Source of the DNA: Copromyces sp. CBS 386.78
Taxonomy: Eukaryota; Ascomycota; Sordariomycetes; Sordariales; Sordariaceae
NCBI GenBank assembly: GCA_030685235.1
Contig: MU839087.1
Coordinates: 310,001 to 374,000, forward strand
Length of the DNA: 64,000 nucleotides
Direction of reading: 5' to 3'
Part shown: piece after piece, positions 33,884 through 44,103 of the stretch
Layout: every line of letters starts with the position of its first letter
How positions within the stretch are numbered: the stretch's first letter is position 1
Translations under genes and position numbers: made by a program
The notes under the pieces: model-generated
What the model saw: only the letters and a program-made list of their open reading frames with translations
Database searches by the model: none
What the model was told of the DNA's origin: nothing

Positions 33884-34967
33884 GTTTGTGTGTGTTGTTT
33901 GCGCGTGCTCAGGCTACGTGTGATTTTGGCCGGGTGAAGAGGTTGAAATTTTGATGCAGGACTCTAGGGGAGTAAGTATCAGAGAAACTGTTGTTCTGGA
34001 AATACAAACCATCGCGAGCGTTGATGGGGACGGATAAGTTCATGATGCCAAGACTGCCGTTTCACAGTGGTTTCGACGAGACTCCCTGAGCGTAGCGTCA
34101 CAACAACAAGGAGGTGTTCCGATACCTTATGTTGTATCGTCCATCCACCTTTTGGACATGATGTCAAAAACTCTGTTTATCGTAGTGATCATCATTGCAT
34201 TTTCTGCCTTCTTCAGATTTCCTCCAGCCTGACAAGGCGAAGAAACAATCGACAAACATGGACTCACCCAACTGACGTCAAACCGTTCTTGGATCAAGAT
34301 ATTGGTATATTTCCTATTACTTAAGAACCTCCCATGACCGTGATGGGAGCCGCCCCCCTTTCCTGTCGGCATCCAGCCGTGTCCATACACCCTTGGCTCA
34401 TGTTCTCCTTTCCCCAATCCCCTTGATTCTTCCCACCTCCCTCTCCACAACGTAATAGGTCCATATTTACTTTTCCCAAGCCAGCCTCTTTGGAGGAGTG
34501 ACCAGCCCACCGCTGCCATGCACGGATCCTATATCTCTTTTGTTATCCCCGCACAGAACTCCAGATACTGCGACGCTCACTCAGATACCTCGAAAGCAAA
34601 CAAAGTAGAAGACAGCTAAGACATGCGAGGGGCCAACGGCAAGCCGCTGGGGACGGGTAAGAAGTATAAGACACTATGATACTAGATATTCGACAAAGAA
34701 CCAAGAAAAGAAAATGATAGTTATAACAAGTTTTGTACACGAAGTTGATCTAGATGCAGAGGTATCTCGATTTCATAAGCCTCATAGCAAACACGGCGGC
34801 CACTCCTGCCTCCAGTGCCCCACGCCTTATAACCCGCAAGTAACATAGGCCCGAAGAAAGAAAAGACGGGTTTTAAGGAACGGAAAATGATGAAGAAATT
34901 GTTTTTTGCAAATCAGTACCTTAACGAAATGGCTGCACCAATCGGCTTCCGAAGAGACAATATGCGC
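33884..34967. other. intergenic, 1.1 kb
   Basis: Contains the promoter of the small secreted protein at its left (its gene reads away, on the minus strand) and the 3' flank of the large protein gene at its right. No further gene supported. Confidence 0.5.
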
Positions 34968-37900
34968 TCAGAACATGCCGCTAGGGCTGTTTGTGCTGTG
35001 GCTCGGCTTGTTGAGAGAGAATGTTGAGCCATTCTCCCTCATATTGGCAAGAGCTCGCCCAACGCGGCCAGTTGATTCGATGTGAGGCTTACGCAGCCGT
35101 CGGCGATGATCAGACTTTCCGGCCTCTTCGTCGTCACTAACAGAGAAGGCGCTTTGAGTGTCAGCATCCGACCCAACCATGCTATCTGTCTGGTTGGCAA
35201 ATGGAGGGCGAGGCATTCCCATCCCGGCACCATCAGGAGTATCGCGCGAGGTCTCGCGTCTGCGACGAGGATTGATGGGTGGAACTGGAGGTGCCGTAGT
35301 AGGTACAGGCGGTACTCCCGCGCGGCTGCTTGGGCGAGACCCGCCTTCTTGTGAATAACCATGGGGCAGATCCATTGTTGGCATGCGGCTAGTGGCCATC
35401 ACGAATGTGGGTTCCGAGATTTCCCGTTTGTCTACAAAACGCTTCGCTGTTTCTGAGGGTGGCTGGGAAGCTGCAGGCTGTCTTGACCTGGGACCGAAGG
35501 TTGGCGTTCCCGCTGGGGATCCCGAGGTATACGGCGAGGGGGGCATTGGCGATGCCGGAGATGGCTGCCCTGGGTAGGCACCGTATCCCGCACGACCGGC
35601 TTTCAGATTTCCTGCAGACTTGGATCTATCAAGCGAGTGAGGCGAAGGCATGGTGGAAGGGGCGCCGCGATGGGGATGATGGCCTTGGGGTGGCATGATG
35701 GGAGACTGCTTGATGCCTGTGCCATGAAGACCAGGAGAGCGCATTGGGCCACGAGGGCTCCCGGGCGCCAATTGCCCGTCTTGTTGCAGCATATGATGGT
35801 GCAGCCGGCGGCTTTGGGACGTCGATCTTCCTCGGTTGGCCTCCGAATCACTTCTCTCACGGCTACCAGGCATGATGTGTGTAGGAGGAGAGTTGCGATG
35901 CATTCCGTATCCACGCTCCGGACTAGGGCCGCGTGAACTATACTGCATCGGATGTACCCTCCCTTCCCTGCTCGGTGTTCGTCCCCTCCCCGGAGCTCTT
36001 GGAGGAGGTGATTGGAAGGCCAGTGGTTCCATATTGCTTGATTCATCCGGAGACTGCGCGGTCGTGGAAAGCTGCTGCTGTGCAAGGGCCTCAAGCTCCT
36101 TACGCTTCTGCAGCTCACGTTTAGCATTTCTGAATGCCATCAATCCTGGGTGAGCGTTCGAAGTCTCCTCCTTGTCGTTTGCGGACTGAGATGAGCTGTC
36201 GTTCTCAGTCTCGGAACTATGACGAATCTGGCGCGCCTTGCTCCTTTCTGGAATTGCTTGTACGGCTGTCTCCCTCTCGTCAAATGAATCCTTGGTTGGG
36301 CTCCGAGAACTGCTAATGGTGCCGCCAAGGCCCAGAAGCTTTAGGGACTTGGATTGACTTCCCGAGGTATTCCGCGACCGATCAACCAGAGAGCTGGTGC
36401 TTGACTTTGCCTTGAGGACGCTGATACCCAAGGGGTTCAGGGAAGATTGACTGCCTTTATGGGAGGGAACTTCCGGCTGCCTGACTGGTGATGTCGCTCT
36501 GCTGCTATCAGACTCGGCATAAGAAGTCAGTCTTTCCCTAACTCGTCGTCGAGCTTCGGCCAGTTGACTTGCGAACTCGTCCAGTTCGCTGTCGGTATTG
36601 CTGGATCTGTTCGAAGGCTTGGACAGCCCGTGGTCGGTCGCACTGCTCGACCGGTTGGAGGGCGCGGGGTCTGCGGCAGGTGTTTCCTTCTGCAATGCTT
36701 CGGGTGCCTGGTTGTCAGTGCTTGGCTTGGCACCATTTCCGTAGTAGGCCAGTGTCCATTCTTGTTCGGGCGCAATCCATGGGGTAATCTTGGGCTCCGG
36801 CAACATATCGAGCGATCGCGGCTCAGCACCGCTATTTTGAGTGGAAACACCCCAGATCGAGGAAGCATTGCTATCTGAGCGAAGGTGCGAACGAACAAGA
36901 CCACCAAGTCCAGCGCTAGGGCCCAGAGTAGGAGAGTCTGCCGATGCAGGCTCGACTGACTCTTCGATTGAAATTGTTGGATTTTGCTTTGCTGATGTGT
37001 TGATAGAAAGCGGGGGTGGAGCAGCAGCCCCCCTCAGCGCAGGGTGTTCCTCATCGGCAGGACGCTGAAGGCTGAGCTGACCGGAAAGGGCTGCTAGAGC
37101 CTGGGCTTGAAGACTTTCGGGTGCTTGCGAATCGAGATCGGTAGATGCGGGCTCCTCTTCCAATGCTGGCTGAGTCCTGAGAGGCTCCCCTCGTGCCTCA
37201 CAGGGCTGTCTGTGGGTGGACGACTCCCGCGAGCGAGCGGTGGCGAAAGAAGCATCAGACTCTGCCCGGAAGCGACGGGTTGGCGTCTCGCGGCCCTGCT
37301 GCAGCTGGAGTTGGCGCTGGGCGTACTTGGTCTCGTCGTATGGTTGCAAAGGCTTCTGAAACACTCCCATAGCGGTGGCTTTTCCAACATCGTTAGGCTG
37401 AATGGGCAACAGAGGGTGCGGTTCGCCAGTCTCGCTGATTGGGGGACTGAGTGGAGGAGAGCCACCAAAGTTTAGCTTGGGATCCGCCTGGGGAGCAGCC
37501 CCATTTCCCAAGTCCCCAGTACCAGTCGCAGGAGTAGTGATCGGAGGACTGACTGACCTTAGCTGAGGGGCACTTGTTTTGCTTGCGAGGGTCCGTTCCT
37601 GGCCCAGCCGGTCACCAAGGGCCTTGACGCCCGAGGCCGCGGTCCTCTGGCGGTTGAGAGACTCGATCCTCGACAGTACAGAGGATTGTTCTGGCCCATC
37701 TTGGCTCGTGTTTTGCTCGTATAGGCGTCTCTTATGGGTCACCGATCGGTCAAGAACAGGGGTAGAAGCGGCTGAGGTAGGAGCAGTTGACACGTATCCT
37801 GCAGGCTGTGACGTGATCGAGTTGGCAGCAGTGGAATTGCGCGCCATGATGGAAGCCGACGAGGTGGTCGAACTCGTCTCCCGTTTGCGATTGTATCCCA

Positions 37901-38600
37901 CTGGGGGCGGTGACTCGGATCGTTGGTGGTCTTCATGCTCCTCATCCTGCTCGTGCCCCTCTTCAGTTTCATGCTCTTGTTGCTCCTTTTCTCTTTCAGA
38001 AATCCGCCAACGCTGAAAAGCGGACAAGGCGACATCGTCATCGGCGTACAATGCTCGGCCACCCAGGCCGCCAGACTTGGCAGCAGGCACTTTGTAGATT
38101 TTTTGCCTTCCGCCAAACAAGTTGTTACCCTCAATAGGTTTTCCGCGAGTTAATATGCTTCCACCATTGTCCCAATCAGCAGAAGCAATCGAATCGCTCC
38201 TGAGAAAGTGAGAAGAAGCTTTGATGGACTCCACCTCAGCAATGTCCCCGAGACCTCCGCCGGCTGCACCAAACCCAAAATCAGCAAGTCGTGATTGTCG
38301 CTTTGGGTATAGTACACTGTCGTCGCTGGCCTTGCCAATCTTTGTGTTGGGGTCGTCTTGCTCTCTTAGCATAGAAAAGCGAGCTGACAGATTTGTCATC
38401 AGAAGACTCGTGCGGAAGTTGTCGTCGGAAGGAAGGGCTGTCGAGAGATCGAATTCCTTCTTGGGTTCCTCTACCGGTGCCTTCTTCCCCTTCCTGAACC
38501 CCTTAAAACCTGACAAGGAGGCGTGCTCCGAGTCTTCGCTAGAGCGGGCGAGAGCGGCGGCCTCCTCCTTGGCCTTCTTCTTGTTTCTGAAGCGATTCAT
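34968..38600 (-). CDS. large low-complexity protein of unknown function
   Basis: One uninterrupted frame of 1,210 residues from the ATG at 38600 (MNRFRNKKKAKEEAAAL). The frame continues 14 codons further 5' but without an ATG. The protein is hydrophilic and mostly disordered: rich in Ser, Pro, Gln and Arg, with basic N-terminal patches (KGFRKGKKAP), a short charged region likely to form a helix or coiled coil (QRWRISEREKEQQEHETEEG, about 205-225), many S/T-P sites, and a Pro/Gly/His-rich stretch near 930-1100. The C-terminus is compact and basic (RRRLRKPHIESTGRVGRAL). No catalytic domain or membrane span was seen. Such proteins in filamentous ascomycetes are often scaffold or septal-pore associated; that is speculation here. 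Confidence 0.85.
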   Translation of the reverse strand: MNRFRNKKKAKEEAAALARSSEDSEHASLSGFKGFRKGKKAPVEEPKKEFDLSTALPSDDNFRTSLLMTNLSARFSMLREQDDPNTKIGKASDDSVLYPKRQSRLADFGFGAAGGGLGDIAEVESIKASSHFLRSDSIASADWDNGGSILTRGKPIEGNNLFGGRQKIYKVPAAKSGGLGGRALYADDDVALSAFQRWRISEREKEQQEHETEEGHEQDEEHEDHQRSESPPPVGYNRKRETSSTTSSASIMARNSTAANSITSQPAGYVSTAPTSAASTPVLDRSVTHKRRLYEQNTSQDGPEQSSVLSRIESLNRQRTAASGVKALGDRLGQERTLASKTSAPQLRSVSPPITTPATGTGDLGNGAAPQADPKLNFGGSPPLSPPISETGEPHPLLPIQPNDVGKATAMGVFQKPLQPYDETKYAQRQLQLQQGRETPTRRFRAESDASFATARSRESSTHRQPCEARGEPLRTQPALEEEPASTDLDSQAPESLQAQALAALSGQLSLQRPADEEHPALRGAAAPPPLSINTSAKQNPTISIEESVEPASADSPTLGPSAGLGGLVRSHLRSDSNASSIWGVSTQNSGAEPRSLDMLPEPKITPWIAPEQEWTLAYYGNGAKPSTDNQAPEALQKETPAADPAPSNRSSSATDHGLSKPSNRSSNTDSELDEFASQLAEARRRVRERLTSYAESDSSRATSPVRQPEVPSHKGSQSSLNPLGISVLKAKSSTSSLVDRSRNTSGSQSKSLKLLGLGGTISSSRSPTKDSFDERETAVQAIPERSKARQIRHSSETENDSSSQSANDKEETSNAHPGLMAFRNAKRELQKRKELEALAQQQLSTTAQSPDESSNMEPLAFQSPPPRAPGRGRTPSREGRVHPMQYSSRGPSPERGYGMHRNSPPTHIMPGSRERSDSEANRGRSTSQSRRLHHHMLQQDGQLAPGSPRGPMRSPGLHGTGIKQSPIMPPQGHHPHRGAPSTMPSPHSLDRSKSAGNLKAGRAGYGAYPGQPSPASPMPPSPYTSGSPAGTPTFGPRSRQPAASQPPSETAKRFVDKREISEPTFVMATSRMPTMDLPHGYSQEGGSRPSSRAGVPPVPTTAPPVPPINPRRRRETSRDTPDGAGMGMPRPPFANQTDSMVGSDADTQSAFSVSDDEEAGKSDHRRRLRKPHIESTGRVGRALANMRENGSTFSLNKPSHSTNSPSGMF

Positions 38601-41600
38601 ACTGGCGGTTTGTGGTACGGTGTCGGGATGTGAAAAGCCCACACTAGCGGAGAGGAGCGAAGCTAATTACCCCAGATCAGATCAGAATGGCGGATGGTAA
38701 GATTTGCATTCCATCCAGGGATGTAGTGCAGATCGTATTTTTGTGTGGGTTCACCCGAAGCGATCTGGTCGGTGGTATGGCAAGACGAATGAAAGGACGT
38801 CCCGTCAACTTGTTTAGACGCTGTGTTGCCTTTCTATGTGAGGGAAAATTGTGTGTCAGCTTGGTCTCGTGCAAAGCGCAACAGCACCCCTTGCTCGTGC
38901 TCGCGAGGATCCCATCCTTTTGTACCAAGACCCCGGGCCACTCACCGTATGTTTCGCCGCGTTACCGGCGAATCCGAAGCCGTATTCCCGCCTTTTGTGG
39001 CCTACAAAGTAGAGGGATACGTGGTAAAGCCCTGAGCAAAAGACGTGAGTCTGGTACTGCGAAAGCTGCAGGGGCAATAGTGTCGAAAAGCCGAGGGATC
39101 TTTACGATATCCCGATCTGTTTATCGCACAGCACTAACTTTCAAGTTTTCCGATTGAATGTCGTCGGTCGACCGGGCGTGAGAAATTTCGGATGAAGAAG
39201 ATAGCACAGTAAGCGAGTGTGGTGAAGAGAAATGTCGAGATGTTTTGCCTTGGAAAAAAAGGCAGTATGGCGAAGGAATGTTTTGTGGTATGTCAAGGAT
39301 AGGACGATCTTGCGTCACACCCAGGTCCTTGGATTTACTGGTATTTTGATCGCAGAATACCGGGAGATATTTGGGAGAAAAGAGCGGACGAAGAGAAGGC
39401 GTCGTCGGAGAAGAGGGTTACTTCTTCTTGTTGTTGTCGGCCAAGGTAAAAGGAGTGACGACCGGCGCGCGGGTACACCAAGTGCGGGCTGGATTTTGGA
39501 ACGCCCCACAGCGACGAGAGGCTGAAGAGGGACTTGTCGACGGACCTAAAGTTGGTGGTCGGAGGAAGGAAAATGGTCGGACGACAAGATGCGACTGGAT
39601 GGCACGAGGTTTTTGGGTTGTATGGGTTGGGGCCAGGCCTGGGAACCTGGATCTGGGGATGAAGCAAGGTGGAAAAGGTTAGGTCGCCGGGGAAGTTCAC
39701 CTTCGGAGGAGGAGGAACCGTCAACTTTCTTTCTGGATGCACTCTGCAGGGCAGGGCACGCACGCAACACGCAAGGAAGTCCCAGGGCTCATCCAGGCAC
39801 CACCAAAGGGCACAAGGGCACAAGGGCACCTGCAACCTCCACTGAGCCAGGAACGAGTGCAACAACACACCTGAACAGTGGGGCCATCCAGCACCTGGCA
39901 GCTAGCATTCGGAGCACATTTGGAGCGCCTTGGCGGCCGACCTAGCTTCAGTTTTTCAACTTCATCGGGCATGGGGATGGAACCTGAGGAGCGACTCCTG
40001 CCGTGGACCGGATGAGCTCCGGTGGGGAGGGGGTGTGTTTATTGCAGGGTCAATTGAGCTCTGTCATTGGCCGACGGAGATCCGTCCATGGAGAAAAAGG
40101 GGATTCAAAAGCAATTTGTGTGACAACGATCCCACCGTGCGTCTGCACCGCTCCCCGTCCCCTCCAAAAATGGTGCGCTTCGGTGCTCCAGGAAATGAAG
40201 CTGCCCAAGCCAATTTCATTGGGCCAAGTCCTCGAGAGAAGGTCGGACAGGGGCAAAAAAGAAAAATCGGAAACGCGACGACGAAAAACGAGTGGACAGT
40301 GCTCCTTTCAGGATTTCATCCTAAATTACCCCCTGGCTCCCAGAAGTCTCCAATCTGTTTCCGTCCCTGCAGAGTGCACCAGCCTGCACTGACCTCGCTG
40401 GCACTCCCCTCCATGCAGTGATCAGAGGTATGAGACGACGACGAAGGCATCATGGGGACGACATGGTAGAGTGCCATCAGATTGCCGCCAACCCCATGGA
40501 GAGCGATGAGCCAAGGCTACCAGATCGTCAACAACAATCACGACTGACATTGGGATGGAGATGAGCTTTGTGATCCATGATCTAGGGCGGCTGTCTTTGT
40601 GCTTGTTTTATGGGATACCGGTTGTTTGGTTTGGGCTTGTTGCCCTTGCGCACTGACAGAAAAGCCTGACAGAGAGGTTCGTCCCATCTCACGGGATTTC
40701 ATCCCATGTTGTTCCCTGTAAGGTAACTTTGTCGGGTAGGGCAAGGCGGATCCCACTTTAAAGTGCTGCTTACCTTACTTACCTACCTCTACCTCTACCT
40801 TTTCACAGGAACATCCCTTATTTGCGACAATTTTCACGAGTCACGGTGTTCAAATCATCAGACATGCCCTTTATTTTGGGTTTCTCTTTGTTTACCAATT
40901 GTTTTCCAACCTCTGAAATGGTTCGGAAACATACCCCCGCCCTCCATCACCCGCTTTGTTGTTGGGCGCGGTGCCGGTGTGTACGTACCTTACCGTACCT
41001 TACTTATTGGACGGCGCTGCGGCATGCGGATGGGGGTCCTGTCGCTACGGTAGGTAGGTACCTCTAGTCGACGGCGGCAGGGCGTGCTGCAACCCACGAC
41101 ATCTTTTCACTGCAGGTACAGGACAGTAAAGGTATCTTACAGTGCTGCATCTGACTTGTCTCCCGTCTCTAGGTGCCTTCCGTTTGCATAAAGACAAGCC
41201 GAGCATACGATTTGTTGGAGCAAAGCCCGAGAAAGCTCTCGGCTCTCTTCCTACAACTCAGAGCTGAATGCCCTGAATGTCTTGGTCTAACAACGACCTG
41301 GAGGTACTCCCGCTACTATTCACGCAAATTGCCAACGAATCCGTGTTGAAATAACATGTTGGAATTGTCATAGACCTTGTTAATACGAGGAGCGAGCCAG
41401 GCGAACAAGGTTCTTGCCGTCCTCACTAGCCGAGCCATCTCGGGGCACCTGCACCTGACATCCGCCAAGCATCACCACTAGTAGTCAACACCTCTGACCT
41501 GAACAGTGGCACAACACCGCGGCGGGAATAGAGACGGCTGCAAAGAATGGTTTGCCGACGGCTATTTACTCCCATGCTCTTTGGGTTATGGCCGGTCGGC

Positions 41601-43864
41601 ACATGGGCTTACGGCCAAGAGTCAAATTATGGTTCGAGCGGGCAATAGAGGCAGACGTGGGAATGATGGTGGCCAAAGTATCGAACCAGCCAGACGTCCA
41701 AAAGAGACACACATCTTGCCGGTGTGACACTGATGAGCCAGGACTCGACCAACCGACTGGATTATTTACGGCGACGGATGTTCAGACTTGGGGTCTCTGT
41801 GCTACCGCGATATACGAATAAAACCTGGTCGGGTTCTGGCTGTGCGCCACGGATGCAGGCCATTGTCTTGTTCGGGGTCGACAATCACCCCAGACCGGAC
41901 TCTGGCTGTCTCAATCTGCTCCCTCCTCCCCCGGATCTACACCAGAATGAAGACGCAAAGGACTTCAGCTTGCATGATTGGATGTATCAAGCCGCAGAGG
42001 CCAAACGAAGACTCATGCACCCCACGCCGCCGTCGTGGAGCTTGGGGGTTTGGGGTAGCCGGTAGACCAACAGACATGGAGAAGTGACGGACATTGAGCG
42101 GACCAGCCACGGAATTCCACCCATTCAGGTTCACAGCAAACGGCAACATCAGTGGAGGCGGATCTTGCGTTTGTATCGGGCGACTGAGAGTCGTGTCTTT
42201 CGCACCATCGTTTTGCTGGTTGGTATCACTGGCCGTTGCATCCAGCCAGTAGAGCCTCAAACCGTCCTGTTCAACCCCCTTCCGCCCTCCGATTGGGTCC
42301 GTGCAGAGAAGCCTCCTGTCCATCTTTCATGGCGGTATCGCTGATGGCCTGCTGTGCCGTGCGCTGCGAGTTGGACGAGAGGCGAGGGAATGTCAACAGA
42401 ACGTTTATCCCGACATGTTTGTCATGTTGTTCGTTTGTGATCTCACCCAATTACCGGATCACAGTTGGTGATTTTGTGAGGTTTTTCTTGGTGGATCTTG
42501 AAACATTGGCCATCAGATAAATCAAAATGCACGAAAGGATTCAGGTACGGCAGGCCCGCTAGACACACGCCCTCGCCAGCTCTAGCCGCCGCGACAGCCG
42601 TCCCAGTTCCAGCAACCCCAAAAACCTGGCTAAAGGGGTTGCTCGCACTAGGGTAGGGTGCACGGGCCGCACCACCAAAACCACCCAAAAAAAAGCCTAC
42701 CTACCTTATGCAGTATGCCCAGACTTTTGTCCCCCGCTACCGGTATACCTAAGACTATAAGTCGGCGTTCAAACCGTACTTTCTACCCTTTTTTCCGTCT
42801 TGAAAAAAACTTTCAACTCCCGAAAACTTCACCTTGCCATACAAATTCAAGAGCAACTTTTCACATTTGCTCTTCCATAGTAAAAAGGAAAATTTCCCTT
42901 GAAGGGTTGTTGCAACAGGGGGGGTTGCTCGTACTGGGGGTTGCTGCAACAGGGGATCTGACTGTACACGGATCGGCCAGGGCTTCCGCGATCCAATTAG
43001 AAGGAGCACTTGACGGCTGTACCTGACGCTAAACCCAACCAGACTTAATGGGCACTCCACAACCATGAGAAATGAATGGAACCCTGATAATCTTGTGGAG
43101 GTGGCCGTTTTTGGCGGGCCTTCCGAATCTTGGGCCATCCCAGGTTTCCAAGATGAGCATCCCCCACCATTTTAATGCCAACTTGCAGCTTAGAAATGGA
43201 AATGTGAGTATCTTCAAATTGTTCCGCAGAGCGAAGCTGATGACGGAACAGAATATACGATGAAACATGGAAAACAAAGAGGTCCCACCGCCCTGCATTG
43301 CCGTCTCAAGGTTTGTCCAAGACAGAAAAGAAGCCCCTCCCCCTTGACGAGAACTTGCACCATGGACGATATGATCACTTGACACAGTTGTATAGAGAAA
43401 AAGAAACGCGGAAATGATTCTGAGATAGGAGGCCGAGAGCAAATCTAGAAGGTCTGGTGCGCGAGAGTCAACAGCGCGGAGAAAGGCATACAAGGCAAAT
43501 TTTTTCATGTCGGCGTCTCAGACATGCGTGGCGGTCACAAACACTTAGTTCTGACCCCCTTTATATCACCATAGTGTAACCACCTTGGTTGGGTTGAGTC
43601 GAATTTCCATCAAGACGCCCAGTTTACTTTGCGAGAGTCAGACTTTTGTCTCCTTTTCACCTCTCATTTTCTAGACAATTTCCTTCCCACGTTGGGCAGA
43701 TGGGTACCTAATAAAGGCGGCGGCCTTCATTTCACGCACCCCCGTCTGTGACGATAGTTCCTCACCCAAATACAAGCGTCCTATGATCATCTTACCAAAG
43801 TCTCTCTTCCCAATCAAGACATCATCTCGAACTTTTCTACCTTAACATAATCTGCTTTCCAACA
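38601..43864. other. gene-poor spacer, left part
   Basis: About 5.3 kb without a convincing gene. The first 1-2 kb is probably the leader and promoter of the minus-strand large protein. TACCTACC-type tracts occur at about 40767-40800, 41047-41062 and 42700-42712. A small repeat cluster lies at 42611-42955. Confidence 0.45.
42611..42955. repeat. cluster of GGGTTGCT-type direct and inverted repeats
   Basis: GGGGTTGCTCGCACT at 42635 recurs with one mismatch at 42921. The core occurs inverted (AGCAACCCC) at 42611. Two GGGTTGYTGCAACAGGGG copies lie at 42904 and 42937, about 33 bp apart. Looks like remnants of a repeat element; boundaries unclear. Confidence 0.4.
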
Positions 43865-44103
43865 ATGGCATTCGACTTGCCCGCTACAAGGTGCGCATCA
43901 TTTCCGCGACCTTGGAAGCTCGTGGTTGCGCCCCACAACACCATGCCCGCGAGCACTGCATGATCGACACCACCAAGAATCTTGGTGGTAAATCCTTCTG
44001 CCTTGGGGTCACTATTGAAATTTTGGGTCGGATTGGCAACGAAAAAGAAGCATTTTCTTCTACCGGGCCCGCATGGGACTTGAGCGTTGATCAATCGGCC
44101 TAG
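43865..44103 (+). pseudogene. small coding-like ORF with frame change
   Basis: A good start context (CAACAATGG at 43861-43868) follows a pyrimidine-rich leader. Its own frame stops at 43961. The frame with the best coding composition, reading RYKVRIISATLEARG from about 43882, runs to the TAG at 44101. A one-base change near 43880 would join the ATG to it, giving about 79 residues. I do not recognise the product. The opposite strand is also open, so the call is tentative. Confidence 0.25.

Noticed and set aside
38687..39157. 156-residue plus-strand frame next to the large protein gene
   Set aside because: Arg/Cys/Ser-rich composition without codon bias; lies in the likely leader of the opposite gene.
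39335..39868. 177-residue minus-strand frame
   Set aside because: Begins without ATG, Cys/Trp/Pro-rich, within the probable leader of the large protein gene.
41937..42323. 128-residue minus-strand ATG frame
   Set aside because: Composition is plausible but it has no domain, no leader signals and no neighbour context; left out for lack of support.
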